From positions 744,001 to 808,000 of the forward strand of contig NZ_JAHCDN010000001.1 in the NCBI RefSeq assembly GCF_018413605.1: a DNA stretch of 64,000 bases. The letters are read 5' to 3'. The stretch is from Variovorax sp. PCZ-1 (GTDB lineage Bacteria > Pseudomonadota > Gammaproteobacteria > Burkholderiales > Burkholderiaceae_C). The translations under genes and the position numbers were made by a program. Shown piece after piece: positions 1 to 9,000 of this stretch (the first letter of the stretch is position 1; each line of letters begins with the position of its first letter). The notes under the pieces were generated by a model. It saw only the letters and a program-made list of their open reading frames with translations. It had not been told where the DNA came from and searched no databases.

Positions 1-10
1 TACGTGGCAT
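1..10 (-). CDS. possible 5' end of a gene running off the left edge
   Basis: On the minus strand an ATG at 10-8 follows a GAGGA ribosome-binding-like stretch at about 16-20 and lies just downstream of the LysR gene. Only three codons (Met-Pro-Arg) are visible, so nothing can be said about the product. It may be the next gene of the same transcript. Confidence 0.25.
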
Positions 11-35
11 TTCAATATCCTCAGGAGAATCGATT

Positions 36-950
36 TTAAGTTTTTGAGAGAAGGTGTTCAACAAGCAGACGAGCAGGCGCGGGAAGCGTCTGAAAATCGC
101 GAGCAACAATGAGCAAATCGCGCGTGCCCCAAGCATCCGTGAGTGGCACAGCCACCAAATCACCCACGGAGCCCACCAGCTCAAAGGCGCGATCAGGCAT
201 CACGCCCACGCCTAAGCCGTTGTGAATCATGCGGCACATGGCATCCAGCGAAGTGACTTGAATGCGCAATTGCAATTGTTTGCCCACTTCCGCTGCCGCG
301 CGGCGCTGAGCGAGATACAAGGCACTGGTGCTGTGCAAGCCGACGTGGTCAAAGTCAAGCGTCTCTACAAATGCGATTTGTTTGCGGCGCGAGAGCGCAT
401 GTTTGCGCGGAAGCACGGCCACGAGCTTGTCTTGTCGGTAAGTTTGCTGCTGCAAGCCTTGCAGATCGGCTTGCTGATTGCAAATGCCCACATCTGCTGC
501 GCCATCATGAACCGCTCTGATGACATCACTGCTGAGATGCTCTTGCAGGTCAATCTTGATCTGCGGATGCAGCTTGGCAAACGCGCCAATGTCTTCTGGC
601 AAAAATTCCACAATTGCAGAAATATTCGCGTGAATCCGCACATGCCCTTTCACGCCTTCCGCATACTCGCCCAAATCGCCCTGCATGCGATCCAAGCTGA
701 GCAACACTGAGCGTGCGTGGTGCAAAAAGGATTCTCCCGCCGGCGTCGGGCTCACGCCGCGTGCATGGCGATAAAGCAGGGCTGTGCCAGCTGCAGCTTC
801 CAAATCAGACAAACGCTTGCTCACCGCTGAAGCTGCAATGAACTCCTTATCCGCTGCCTTGCCAATGCTGCCGTGCTCGCACACCGCAGCAAAGAGCTGC
901 AGTGTGGTCAAGTCAAGGCGGCGCGCAAAGCTGCGCTCGGAGGGTTTCAT
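36..950 (-). CDS. LysR-family transcriptional regulator
   Basis: This 304-residue protein has the usual length and layout of a LysR-type regulator. A winged helix-turn-helix lies at about residues 13-72 (LTTLQLFAAVCEHGSIGKAA region, with the typical SAVSKRLSDLE recognition helix), and a periplasmic-binding-like effector domain fills about residues 95-300. The ATG at 950 is the natural start because the HTH begins a few residues later. The gene is divergent from a Bug/TctC binding-protein gene at 1121, and a perfect inverted repeat lies between them, so it probably controls that neighbour in response to a small carboxylate-like ligand. The ligand itself cannot be read from the sequence. Confidence 0.93.
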   Translation of the reverse strand: MKPSERSFARRLDLTTLQLFAAVCEHGSIGKAADKEFIAASAVSKRLSDLEAAAGTALLYRHARGVSPTPAGESFLHHARSVLLSLDRMQGDLGEYAEGVKGHVRIHANISAIVEFLPEDIGAFAKLHPQIKIDLQEHLSSDVIRAVHDGAADVGICNQQADLQGLQQQTYRQDKLVAVLPRKHALSRRKQIAFVETLDFDHVGLHSTSALYLAQRRAAAEVGKQLQLRIQVTSLDAMCRMIHNGLGVGVMPDRAFELVGSVGDLVAVPLTDAWGTRDLLIVARDFQTLPAPARLLVEHLLSKT

Positions 951-1090
951 GGCAAGGGTGTCGTGAGTAATCGTGAACAGCGATGGAGAAACCAGATTTT
1001 CTCATGGATAAAGAAGCGAGGCATCGCGAATCGAGATGGGTGCATGGTGTTTTTATGGAGTGTGTTGGGCCCATGTTTTTGCTCCAATCA

Positions 1091-1108
1091 TGAATACATT
1101 GGTATTCA
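1091..1108. promoter_or_regulatory. candidate LysR operator (perfect inverted repeat)
   Basis: TGAATAC-N4-GTATTCA is a perfect 7+7 dyad in the divergent LysR/Bug region. It sits just before, and partly against, the AAGGAG ribosome-binding site of the Bug gene. Its place suggests a binding site of the adjacent regulator, but no binding data are available. Confidence 0.45.
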
Positions 1109-1120
1109 AGGAGACATCAC

Positions 1121-2104
1121 ATGCCTTTTCAAATCAACCGCCGTAACCTCATCGCCACCAGCGCCGCAACAGCCTCTCTCGCTGCCGCGCCTTGGGTGCG
1201 CGCGCAGAGCTTCCCCGAGCGCCAGCTCACCATCGTCGTGCCCGCGCCCCCTGGTGGCACAGCAGACATTTCCTCGCGCGCGATCTCTGATCCACTCGGA
1301 AAAGCTTTGGGCCAAACCGTGGCGGTGGACAACAAAGGTGGTGGCAATGGCGCGGTGGGTGCGCAAGTCGTCATCAATGCACGACCTGATGGCCACACCA
1401 TGCTGATGGCGTACTCAGGCTTTCACTGCATGAGCCCGCATCTCGTCAAGCTGCCCTACGATCCGCTCAAAGATTTGCAGGCGATTGCCAATGTGTATTC
1501 CGCACCGCAGGTGATGGTGGTGCGCTCGAATTTGGGCATCAAGACTGTGCAAGAGCTGATCGCCTATGCCAAGAAAAATCCTGGCAAGCTGAACTACGGC
1601 AGCTCTGGCAATGGCAGCGTGCAACACATCGCCACTGAACTGTTCAAGCAAATCAGCGGTACGTTTATTACGCACATTCCCTATCGCGGCTCTGGCCCGA
1701 CGATCACGGATTTGCTGGCCAGCCAGATTGATCTCACAGTGACTACCGCGCCCTCACTGATGCCGCATATACAGAGTGGCCGTTTTACGCCCTTGGTCGT
1801 CGCGGGCCCACGTCGCTTGGCGAGCTTGCCCAATGTGCCCACGGGCGCAGAAGCGGGTTTGAAAGGTTATGAAGTGGATGCGTGGTTCGCGCTCTACACC
1901 CATGCACAAGCGCCGAAAGCCGCTGTGGATCGCATTGCCAGCGAAGTGCAAAAAATCATGGCTGTGCAAGCCTTCAAAGACCGCGCCACCAGCCTCGGCG
2001 CAGAGGCCAACTTCATCGGCCCGCGTGAGATGATGGCTTATGCGCAGGCTGAGTATGACAAGTGGGGCAAGGTGATCAAGTCTGCCAAGATCACTGCCGA
2101 CTGA
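1121..2104 (+). CDS. Bug/TctC-family periplasmic solute-binding protein
   Basis: The product is 327 residues, the usual size of Bug proteins, which bind carboxylates and similar solutes in the periplasm. The first 29 residues form a signal peptide with a twin arginine (NRRNLIAT) and end at VRAQ, so Tat export is possible. Family motifs follow: VVPAPPGGTADISSR near the mature N terminus, THIPYRGSGP in the middle and LPNVPTGAEAGL towards the end. An AAGGAG site precedes the ATG. No tctA or tctB membrane genes are nearby, as is common for the many orphan Bug genes of Burkholderiales. The divergent LysR gene is the likely regulator. The ligand is unknown. Confidence 0.93.
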   Translation: MPFQINRRNLIATSAATASLAAAPWVRAQSFPERQLTIVVPAPPGGTADISSRAISDPLGKALGQTVAVDNKGGGNGAVGAQVVINARPDGHTMLMAYSGFHCMSPHLVKLPYDPLKDLQAIANVYSAPQVMVVRSNLGIKTVQELIAYAKKNPGKLNYGSSGNGSVQHIATELFKQISGTFITHIPYRGSGPTITDLLASQIDLTVTTAPSLMPHIQSGRFTPLVVAGPRRLASLPNVPTGAEAGLKGYEVDAWFALYTHAQAPKAAVDRIASEVQKIMAVQAFKDRATSLGAEANFIGPREMMAYAQAEYDKWGKVIKSAKITAD

Positions 2105-2130
2105 GTAATTTTTACGTCTTTTGGGCATTT

Positions 2131-2174
2131 CGACGGCGTAGATACTGCGCAAAGTGCTATTAAATTAAGAGTAA
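2131..2174 (+). repeat. dispersed 42-base element, copy R1 (intergenic)
   Basis: This is the first of 20 copies of one family. The core is close to GCCGGCATAGAATCTGCGCG, followed by AAGTGCTAT and an AT-rich tail ending in AATAGTA or similar. Here the core reads GACGGCGTAGATACTGCGC. It lies between the Bug gene and the esterase gene. Confidence 0.85.
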
Positions 2175-2215
2175 ACCGTTGTTGTGGCGGAGCTCGTATA
2201 AAGAGGAGACGACAG

Positions 2216-3265
2216 ATGAAACAAGCCTTCAAACTCGCTTTCTCAGCCATTGCCGCCGCTAGCGCTGCGCTGCTCACAGGCTGTGCAAGCACGGGTGGCA
2301 TGCAAGTGGCCGATGTAGGCAGCTTCCATGTCGGTGGCAAGCAAGTGGCGCTTTCTGGTTTGCCAGAGAAAGAGCTGCGCTTCACACCCAGCTCGCCGCC
2401 GATCAAGGTCAATCCGAATGGTGAGTTTGAAGTCGAGCAGATGTATGTGCAGTATGTGAAGCTTGCCGCCCCGAAAGCGAAGTTTCCTCTGCTGATGTGG
2501 CACGGCGGTGGCCTCACAGGCGTGACGTATGAGACAAAACCTGATGGCGGCGAAGGCTGGCAAATGGCTTTCCTCAAAAATGGCCACGATGTGTATGTGA
2601 GCGATGCCACCGAGCGTGGCCGTGCATCCTGGGCGCGCTATCCCGAGATTTTCAGCAGCGAGCCCTTCTTCCGAGCCAAGAAAGAAGGCTGGGAGTTGTT
2701 CCGCATCGGCGCAGTCGATAGCTACAACGCCGATCCCACCAAGCGCACAGCTTTTGCAGGCACGCAGTTTCCGACAGGCTCGTTCGATCAATTCGGAAAA
2801 CAGTTCGTACCGCGCTGGGCAACCAACAACGCGCCTACACAAGCTTCCTACGATGCTTATGTGCAACGCGTCTGCCCTTGCGTGATCCTCGTTCACAGCC
2901 AAGGCAGCACTTTCGCCTTTGAAGCGGCGCGTAAGTATCCTAATCTCATCAAAGGGGTGGTAGCTGTTGAGCCCAGCGGTGGTTTGAACGCTGCGCAGGT
3001 GGATATCAGCAGCATGAAGGCGGTGCCGCATCTGTTTGTGTGGGGGGATTTCATAGATCAGAATCCCACTTGGAAGAATGCCGTGCTACCGCCCGTGCAG
3101 CGCTTTGCTGATGCGCTCAAGGCTCAAGGTGGTGTGGTGGACACCATGGATCTCCCCAAGATGGGCATCAAAGGCAACAGCCACATGATCATGATGGACA
3201 TGAACTCTGGGCAAGTGGCTGACTTGATTCAAGGCTGGTTAGCGAAGCAGGGGTTGATGAAGTAA
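2216..3265 (+). CDS. lipoprotein alpha/beta hydrolase (esterase-like)
   Basis: The protein has 349 residues and begins with a lipoprotein signal peptide with lipobox LTGC (Cys about 23), so it is probably anchored to a membrane facing the periplasm. It then shows alpha/beta-hydrolase features: an oxyanion-type MWHGGG segment near residue 97, a nucleophile elbow VHSQGS near residue 228, and a candidate catalytic His in KGNSHMIMM near residue 324. Ser in HSQG is the likely nucleophile. The substrate is not evident. A GAGGAG-type ribosome-binding site precedes the ATG. A repeat copy flanks the gene on each side. It may serve the same substrate as the upstream Bug protein, but that is only a guess from position. 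Confidence 0.8.
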   Translation: MKQAFKLAFSAIAAASAALLTGCASTGGMQVADVGSFHVGGKQVALSGLPEKELRFTPSSPPIKVNPNGEFEVEQMYVQYVKLAAPKAKFPLLMWHGGGLTGVTYETKPDGGEGWQMAFLKNGHDVYVSDATERGRASWARYPEIFSSEPFFRAKKEGWELFRIGAVDSYNADPTKRTAFAGTQFPTGSFDQFGKQFVPRWATNNAPTQASYDAYVQRVCPCVILVHSQGSTFAFEAARKYPNLIKGVVAVEPSGGLNAAQVDISSMKAVPHLFVWGDFIDQNPTWKNAVLPPVQRFADALKAQGGVVDTMDLPKMGIKGNSHMIMMDMNSGQVADLIQGWLAKQGLMK

Positions 3266-3288
3266 TTTTGAAGCTTTTTGAGCACTTT

Positions 3289-3328
3289 GCCGGCGTATTT
3301 ACTGCGCGGAGTGCTCATGAATTTGTAG
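3289..3328 (+). repeat. dispersed 42-base element, copy R2 (intergenic)
   Basis: A diverged copy (GCCGGCGTATTTACTGCGCG core, then GAGTGCT) just after the esterase stop codon. Confidence 0.75.
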
Positions 3329-3346
3329 CGATTTGTGATAGGAGCG

Positions 3347-3463
3347 CGAGTTTGTGGCGCTGCGCTTAGGGTATCCCACTTCGCGAATGTCCCCCCGCCG
3401 GCTTCGCCGGCTCTTCCTTTATTTCGCTGCGTGAGATACCCTAATCACAGCGCCACAAACTCG
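3347..3463. terminator. long nested inverted repeat between convergent genes
   Basis: Arms 3347-3362 and 3448-3463 pair perfectly over 16 bases. After a 3-base bulge, 3366-3375 pairs with 3435-3444 over 10 more. Within the loop a second hairpin, GCCGGC-TTC-GCCGGC, lies at 3397-3411. The structure sits between the convergent ends of the esterase and amidohydrolase genes, so a two-way terminator is the simplest reading. It has no U-run and could also be a mobile repeat. Confidence 0.55.
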
Positions 3464-3483
3464 TGGTGAGATTCTTTCATGGC

Positions 3484-4269
3484 TTAAGAGAAATACAAGG
3501 CTTCTGCGTTGCGCGTCATCGTGCCGCGAACAGTAGAGTCTGCGCAAACTCGTTTGTATTCTGCGATGACAGCATCGTAAGACTGTGAGCTTTCATGCTG
3601 CGTGAATGGCCAATCGCTGCCCCAGAGTAAATGCTTTGCACCCACTGATTCGTGTAAAGCAGCAGTTACTGTTTCAAAACTTCCAGGTGTATCTGCGCTG
3701 CATCGATAAGGCGCGCTGACTTTGATGTAAGTAGGTCTGCGCTGTACGATGCTTTGCAGGGTTTGCGCGTGATCGTGAATGCTGATGGATGACGGACGAC
3801 CAAGGTGATCAATGACGAGGGGTACTTTCCAATTGTCAAAGCATCTGGCGGCCTCATCCAATCGATGACCTTCAACGTGGAGTTGTACATGCCAGCCGAG
3901 CGCTTGCATGCTGCGGCGTATGTGCGCCCAAATGCTTGTCTGCATTTCTGGCCACTTCTCTAGCCCGATCCAGTTGAAGCGTATGCCGCGCACGCCTTGC
4001 TCATGCATTTGGGCAAGCGCGTGTGGAGAAATTTCAGGCGAAACGACGGCTATGCCTCGTACATCCTGCGCAGAATGCTCACAAATTTGTAGTAAGTAAG
4101 AATTGTCTGTGCCTAAAAAACTCGGCTGAATGATCACGCCGCGTGTGATGCCATGAGCCTGCCAATGCGTTTGCAGATCGGAAAGCAGGGCATCGTATTG
4201 CGGCAGATAGCGAGCGCCATCTGCGATTTTGAGGCTGCGCTCAAAGCAATGAAAATGCGCGTCGATCAC
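3484..4269 (-). CDS. amidohydrolase-2 family metal-dependent hydrolase
   Basis: The 261-residue product belongs to the TIM-barrel amidohydrolase-2 family, which includes 2-pyrone-4,6-dicarboxylate lactonase and decarboxylases. The HxH metal motif is at the very start (IDAHFHCF), and the conserved Asp near the end is in LLWGSDWPFTQH (about residue 220). The start is GTG at 4269; the metal motif begins two codons later, so no later start is possible. It lies 12 bases after a Bug-protein gene on the same strand and is probably cotranscribed. A hydrolase paired with a binding protein suggests uptake and cleavage of a lactone or carboxylic acid, of unknown identity. Confidence 0.85.
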   Translation of the reverse strand: MIDAHFHCFERSLKIADGARYLPQYDALLSDLQTHWQAHGITRGVIIQPSFLGTDNSYLLQICEHSAQDVRGIAVVSPEISPHALAQMHEQGVRGIRFNWIGLEKWPEMQTSIWAHIRRSMQALGWHVQLHVEGHRLDEAARCFDNWKVPLVIDHLGRPSSISIHDHAQTLQSIVQRRPTYIKVSAPYRCSADTPGSFETVTAALHESVGAKHLLWGSDWPFTQHESSQSYDAVIAEYKRVCADSTVRGTMTRNAEALYFS

Positions 4270-4281
4270 GTTGAAGAATAA

Positions 4282-5241
4282 TCAATCGATCTTGATATTC
4301 TTCGCTTTGATCAAAGTATTCCAGCGCTTGATCTCGCCCGCGACGAATTGGCCAGCGCCTTCGGGCGTGGTGGCAAACGCTTCAAAGCCCTCGCGTGAAA
4401 AGCGCTCGCGCATCTCGGGCGAGTTCACCACCTCATTCAAAGCGGTGTTGATGCGTTGCACCACATCGCGTGGCATATTGGCAGGGCCAAACACATAAAA
4501 CCAAGTGGTGAACGCATAGTCTTTGAGACCTGCTTCAGCCATGGTGGGCACATCAGGCAGCAAGGGGCTGCGCTTCGTGCCAGTCACAGCCAGTGCTTTC
4601 ACGGTGCCAGCTCTGGCATGCTGCAAAGCGGCAGAGAGTACGGGGAAGCTCATCTCCACTTGCCCAGCAATGGTGTCTTGCAGAGCCGGGCCGCCACCGC
4701 GATAGGGCACGTGGGTGATGAAGGTGCCACTCAAGTCTTTGAAGAGCTCAGCGCTCAAATGAAAGGTGGAGCCCCCGCCTGCAGACGCGTAGTTGAGCTT
4801 ACCGGGTTTGGACTTGGCCAGAGCGATCAGCTCGCGCACATTGCTGGCTGGCAGATTTTTATTGGCGAGCAAGACATGCTGCGAAGTCGCTACCATGCCC
4901 AATGGAGTGAAATCTTTGAGCGTGTCAAAAGGCATGTTGGCGAAGAAGCTGGGGTTCGAAGCCAAGCTCACGGTGTTGAGTGCAATCGTGTAGCCATCGG
5001 GCTTGGCCTTGGCCACGGCCTCCATGCCAATATTGCCTGAAGCGCCGCTGCGGTTGTCCACCAACACCTGCACGCCCAGCCGTTTGCCCAGGGGCTCAGC
5101 GATCATGCGTGAAGTGATATCCACACTCCCTCCGGGAGGGAAGGGGGCAATCAGGCGTATCGGTTGACTGGGGAAGTTTTGTGCAGCGCTGAATATGGGC
5201 AGGGCTGCAGCAATTGCAACAACGGCTAGGCGAGTGAACAT
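4282..5241 (-). CDS. Bug/TctC-family periplasmic solute-binding protein
   Basis: From the ATG at 5241 the product is 319 residues. A longer frame reaches 5328, but 5241 follows a GGAGA site and begins the signal peptide MFTRLAVVAIAAALPIFSAA directly, so it is the likely start. Bug motifs are present: LIAPFPPGGSVDITSR, THVPYRGGGP and LPDVPTMAEAGL. It is a paralogue of the proteins at 1121 and 46296. It shares a transcript with the downstream amidohydrolase, which probably acts on the bound solute or a derivative. No TctAB partner is visible. Confidence 0.93.
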   Translation of the reverse strand: MFTRLAVVAIAAALPIFSAAQNFPSQPIRLIAPFPPGGSVDITSRMIAEPLGKRLGVQVLVDNRSGASGNIGMEAVAKAKPDGYTIALNTVSLASNPSFFANMPFDTLKDFTPLGMVATSQHVLLANKNLPASNVRELIALAKSKPGKLNYASAGGGSTFHLSAELFKDLSGTFITHVPYRGGGPALQDTIAGQVEMSFPVLSAALQHARAGTVKALAVTGTKRSPLLPDVPTMAEAGLKDYAFTTWFYVFGPANMPRDVVQRINTALNEVVNSPEMRERFSREGFEAFATTPEGAGQFVAGEIKRWNTLIKAKNIKID

Positions 5242-5306
5242 GGAGTCTCCTTTTATTTTGAGCCGCTTGAAGTTTAAAGCAGGTCTGGCGTTGGAGATGC
5301 CAGCAA

Positions 5307-6053
5307 TTACACCGAGCAAACCGGGCAAGATTTTTGCCGAGGCACGCGCACTTCATTCCATTCCATCGCTCTGCCATCAAGCATCAGCAATCGGCCAGCG
5401 AGCGATGAGCCAACGCCAGCGAGCAGCTTCAAAGCCTCTGCAGCTTGCATGCTTCCGATGATGCCTACGAGAGGCGCAAACACACCCATGGTGGCGCAGC
5501 GGGTTTCTTCAAACGTGGCTTGCGCAGGGAAGACGCAAGCGTAGCAGGGGGAGGTGTCGGATCGCGGATCGAAAACGCTGATTTGGCCGTCGAAGCGAAT
5601 GGCTGCGCCGCTAACCAGAGGCTTTTTGTGTTTCACGCAAGCTGCGTTCACGGCGTGGCGTGTGGCGAAGTTGTCGCAGCAATCGAGGATGACATCGGCT
5701 TGCGCTACCAGCGTGTCCAGCAAGGCAGCATCCGCGCGCTCTGTGATGCAATGGACATGTGCTTCAGGGTTGATCGATGCTATGGATTCTCTAGCACTCT
5801 GCGCTTTATTCATGCCGGCTCTTGCCATATTGTGGGCAATTTGGCGCTGCAGATTGGTCATATCCACCACATCGTTATCCACGATGGTGATTTGCCCTAG
5901 GCCCGCAGACCCTAGATACAAGGCCACAGGCGATCCCAAGCCGCCCGCACCAATGATGAGAGCATGAGATGAGAGGATTTTTTCCTGCCCTTCAATACCC
6001 ATTTCGTTGAGCAGAATATGGCGCGAGTAACGCAGCAGTTGATCGTCGTTCAT
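5307..6053 (-). CDS. moeB: HesA/MoeB/ThiF-family sulfur-carrier adenylyltransferase
   Basis: The 248-residue protein is an E1-like enzyme that adenylates the C terminus of MoaD or ThiS for sulfur transfer in molybdopterin or thiamine synthesis. The nucleotide-binding GAGGLGSPVALYLGSAG motif lies near residue 36. Asp and Arg of the family appear in VDNDVVDMTNLQRQ. Zinc-binding cysteine pairs are CYAC near residue 167 and CPVC at the end. It lacks the C-terminal rhodanese domain found in some relatives. MoeB and ThiF cannot be separated from the sequence alone. A terminator separates it from ctpA upstream. Confidence 0.85.
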   Translation of the reverse strand: MNDDQLLRYSRHILLNEMGIEGQEKILSSHALIIGAGGLGSPVALYLGSAGLGQITIVDNDVVDMTNLQRQIAHNMARAGMNKAQSARESIASINPEAHVHCITERADAALLDTLVAQADVILDCCDNFATRHAVNAACVKHKKPLVSGAAIRFDGQISVFDPRSDTSPCYACVFPAQATFEETRCATMGVFAPLVGIIGSMQAAEALKLLAGVGSSLAGRLLMLDGRAMEWNEVRVPRQKSCPVCSV

Positions 6054-6067
6054 GGGCTCAGTGTAAA

Positions 6068-6100
6068 TAAAAAAGCCCGATGAGGTTCACCGGGCTTTTT
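6068..6100 (-). terminator. intrinsic terminator after ctpA
   Basis: AAAAAGCCCG and CGGGCTTTTT form a strong stem with a 10-base loop, followed on the minus strand by a U-rich run. It lies between the stop of the S41 peptidase gene and the start of the MoeB-like gene. Confidence 0.85.
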
Positions 6101-6115
6101 CGCAGGCAAGAAAGA

Positions 6116-7582
6116 TCACTGCTCTTTCGGGGCATCCTTGCGCGCAGTGAGCGTTTTGCTGACCATCACTTCGCGGCCTTTGAGGTGGTTGATGGCTTGC
6201 ATCAGTTGGAAATCTTTATCAGAGCCAAATTCGGGCATGCGACGCTCTGCTTCGGGTTTTTTATTGAATTCTTCCAAGCGCTTGCGAGCTTCTTCGCGCG
6301 CCGTCTCGCGCTCTTTTTCCGCTGCTTTGGCTTTCTCTGCGGCTGCAGGATCGTTTTTGTCTTCTAGGTGTTTCGTCAAATCTGCTTCGCGTGTGCGCAA
6401 GGCAGCAAACATATTCCCTTCAGCCGTTTCGTCCACCATGATGTCGGGGATGATGCCTTTGGCTTGGATGGAATTGCCCTTGGGTGTGTAGTAGCGGCTG
6501 GTGGTGAGCTTGAGGCCTGTATCGGGGCCGAGTGGGCGAATCACTTGCACGCTGCCTTTGCCGAAGGTTTGGCTGCCCATGATTTTGGCGCGGCCATGGT
6601 CTTGCAAAGCGCCAGCGACGATCTCGCTGGCAGAGGCCGAGCCTTCGTTCACCAGCACGACCACGGGCAAGGTTTTGTAGATGCCTTTGGTGTTGTCGTT
6701 CAAGCGCTTGATCGGATCGTTACCGCCCCGGCGGTAAAACTCAGGCGAGGCTTTATAGGTGAATTTGCTGTCTGCGAGCTGGCCGTTAGTGGAAACGACG
6801 GTCACGTTATCAGGTAAGAATGCTGCTGAGATGGCTACAGCGGCATCGAGCAGGCCACCGGGATCGTTACGCAAATCAAGCACGAGGCCTTTGAGGTTGT
6901 TATCCGCTTTGTAGATCTCTTCGAGCTTGCGGGCGAAATCATCGGTGGTGCGCTCTTGGAATTGGGAGACGCGCAGCCAAGCATAGCCTGGCTCGATGTT
7001 TTTGCTGCGAACGGATTGCGTACGGATTTCTTCGCGTGTGATCGTCACGCTGAAGCTGCGGTTGTTTTCTTCGCGGCGAAGAATGGTGAGGATCACTTTC
7101 GTATTGGGCTCACCACGCATACGCTTGACGGCTTCATTGAGCGGCAAGCCTTTCACGGCGGTGTCGTCGATCTTGGTGATCAGATCATTGGGCTTGAGGC
7201 CGGCGCGGAAAGCAGGTGAGCCTTCAATGGGCGAGACGACTTTTACCAGCCCGTCTTCTTGCGCGATTTCAATACCGACACCGACAAAGCGGCCACTGGT
7301 GCCTTCACGGAATTCCTTGAAAGATTTTTTGTCGAAATACTGGCTGTGAGGATCAAGGCTGGTGACCATGCCATTGATGGCTTCGGTGATGAGTTTTTTC
7401 TCGTCAACGGGTTCGACGTAATCCGTCTTGATCATGCCGAACACAGCAGCCAGTTGCTGCAGCTCTTCCAGCGGCAGCGGCGCGAGGGCGCGTTGCGCGA
7501 CAGACTGGACGGAGATCGTGGTAAGCGCGCCAGCCACCACGCCCATGGAAATCCAGCCTGCGATCTTGAGTTTTGCGTTCAT
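6116..7582 (-). CDS. ctpA: S41-family C-terminal processing peptidase
   Basis: The protein has about 488 residues with an N-terminal signal or anchor helix (LKIAGWISMGVVAGALTTIS). A PDZ domain lies at about 95-180 (GVGIEIAQEDGLVKVVSPIE). The peptidase domain holds the catalytic Ser in EGSASASEIVAGALQD and the catalytic Lys in QTFGKGSVQV, about 25 residues apart. The C-terminal tail is charged and rich in Glu, Lys and Ala. Such proteases trim or degrade envelope proteins in the periplasm. ATG codons at 7600 and 7582 are both possible; 7582 (MNAKLKIAG) puts the signal helix at the terminus as in relatives. Confidence 0.93.
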   Translation of the reverse strand: MNAKLKIAGWISMGVVAGALTTISVQSVAQRALAPLPLEELQQLAAVFGMIKTDYVEPVDEKKLITEAINGMVTSLDPHSQYFDKKSFKEFREGTSGRFVGVGIEIAQEDGLVKVVSPIEGSPAFRAGLKPNDLITKIDDTAVKGLPLNEAVKRMRGEPNTKVILTILRREENNRSFSVTITREEIRTQSVRSKNIEPGYAWLRVSQFQERTTDDFARKLEEIYKADNNLKGLVLDLRNDPGGLLDAAVAISAAFLPDNVTVVSTNGQLADSKFTYKASPEFYRRGGNDPIKRLNDNTKGIYKTLPVVVLVNEGSASASEIVAGALQDHGRAKIMGSQTFGKGSVQVIRPLGPDTGLKLTTSRYYTPKGNSIQAKGIIPDIMVDETAEGNMFAALRTREADLTKHLEDKNDPAAAEKAKAAEKERETAREEARKRLEEFNKKPEAERRMPEFGSDKDFQLMQAINHLKGREVMVSKTLTARKDAPKEQ

Positions 7583-7702
7583 AGCGGTGATACCTGCCAT
7601 CAGAGCCTATGCGAGTCGAGAGACCCACTAGTCGTTAAATATACACCTTGGAGCAGGAAGAGCGCAGCCAGTTCCTGTAATTGTTGGGTGCAGATACTGA
7701 CT

Positions 7703-8446
7703 TTACGCTTTGCCTTGAGCTGCCACCGAAGCAGCAGCTTTGGCGGCGGCCTCTGCATCGCCCAAATAGTAGTTTTTGATGGGTTTCAAGTTCTCATCCA
7801 GCTCGTAAACCAGCGGAATACCGTTGGGGATGTTCAGATTGACGATGGCTTCGTCTGAAATGCCATCCAGATACTTGATCAAGGCGCGGATGGAGTTGCC
7901 ATGCGCAGCGATCACGATGCGTTTACCGGCCTTGATGGCGGGCTCACACGATTCCTTCCAAAAGGGGATCACGCGCTCCACGGTGTCTTTGAGGCATTCG
8001 GTGAGCGGAATGTCTTGTGGCGAGAGCTTGGCGTAGCGAATATCGGCGCGCTCGCAGCGTGGATCCTTGGCCTCCAGCGCCGGGGGCGGTGTGTCGTAGC
8101 TTCTGCGCCAAATCAGCACCTGCTCATCGCCAAATTTCTTGGCCGTTTCTGCTTTGTTGAGGCCTTGCAAGGCGCCATAGTGGCGCTCGTTCAAACGCCA
8201 ATGCTTCATGACTGGCAGCCAGGTGCGATCCATTTCGTCTAAGGCGAGGAAGAGGGTGCGGATGGCGCGTTTGAGCACGCTGGTGTAGGCCAGATCGAAT
8301 TCATAACCGGCTTCTTTGAGCAGTTTGCCAGCTCGCTTGGCCTGCTGCACGCCAGTTTCGGTCAGGTCGACATCCGTCCAGCCGGTGAAACGGTTTTCCA
8401 GATTCCAAGTCGATTCGCCGTGGCGGATGAGCACGAGTTTGTACAT
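7703..8446 (-). CDS. gpmA: 2,3-bisphosphoglycerate-dependent phosphoglycerate mutase
   Basis: This 247-residue enzyme interconverts 3- and 2-phosphoglycerate in glycolysis. The phosphohistidine motif [18 protein letters not shown] lies at residues 6-23, and the second catalytic His is in [20 protein letters not shown] near residue 183. Length and motifs match dimeric cofactor-dependent mutases. An AAGGT site precedes the ATG. It is divergent from the rhodanese gene, and this ctp-gpmA-rhodanese-grxC-secB order is typical of Burkholderiales. Confidence 0.97.
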   Translation of the reverse strand: MYKLVLIRHGESTWNLENRFTGWTDVDLTETGVQQAKRAGKLLKEAGYEFDLAYTSVLKRAIRTLFLALDEMDRTWLPVMKHWRLNERHYGALQGLNKAETAKKFGDEQVLIWRRSYDTPPPALEAKDPRCERADIRYAKLSPQDIPLTECLKDTVERVIPFWKESCEPAIKAGKRIVIAAHGNSIRALIKYLDGISDEAIVNLNIPNGIPLVYELDENLKPIKNYYLGDAEAAAKAAASVAAQGKA

Positions 8447-8548
8447 GAGATACCTTGTTGAGATAAGTTAAAAAGTGGTGCGCCGGGCGGCGGTTTTCCC
8501 GACATTCTAAAATGCGGGTTTTAGATTTGTTACGAATTGGTTTTGTAT

Positions 8549-8965
8549 ATGAAGTTTTTGATTGAAAACTGGGTGTTGTTTGCCGTGGCTTTTGGATCGG
8601 GTGCGATGCTGTTGTGGCCTGCGATCAAGGGCGGCTCTTTGGGCGGCGGCGGTAGCCTCAATGCCAATAGCGCTGTGCAATTGATGAACCGCGAAAAAGC
8701 TGTGGTGGTGGATGTGAGCGATGCAGCGGAATTTGCGAGTGGCCATATTGTGGGTTCGAAGAATCTGCCCGCTGATGAAATGCTTTCAAAGTTGGAAGGC
8801 GCTGTAAAGAACAAAGCGCTGCCGGTCATCTTGGTTTGCCCCTCAGGTGTGCGCGCATCGCGTTTGGTGGCTGCAACCAAGAAATTGGGTTATGGCAATG
8901 TGCAAGCGATAGCTGGCGGCCTGAAAGCCTGGCGCGAAGCCGGCCTGCCCCTGGAAAAGGCTTGA
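8549..8965 (+). CDS. membrane-anchored rhodanese-like protein
   Basis: The product is 138 residues from the ATG at 8549 (an upstream TTG at 8537 is less likely). A single N-terminal membrane helix (about 3-25) leads to a rhodanese domain at about 45-135, with the active-site Cys in VCPSGVRAS. Such domains carry a persulfide and move sulfane sulfur. It is followed at 35 bases by glutaredoxin grxC, suggesting a thiol or sulfur-relay operon. The physiological acceptor is unknown. Confidence 0.88.
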   Translation: MKFLIENWVLFAVAFGSGAMLLWPAIKGGSLGGGGSLNANSAVQLMNREKAVVVDVSDAAEFASGHIVGSKNLPADEMLSKLEGAVKNKALPVILVCPSGVRASRLVAATKKLGYGNVQAIAGGLKAWREAGLPLEKA

Positions 8966-9000
8966 TTCGTCTCCATCTGAAGTATTGAAAGAAGATCGTT

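Noticed and set aside
4456-5040. Long open frame on the plus strand opposite the Bug gene
   Set aside because: It is antisense to a complete Bug-family gene with signal peptide and motifs; the frame stays open because of codon bias only.
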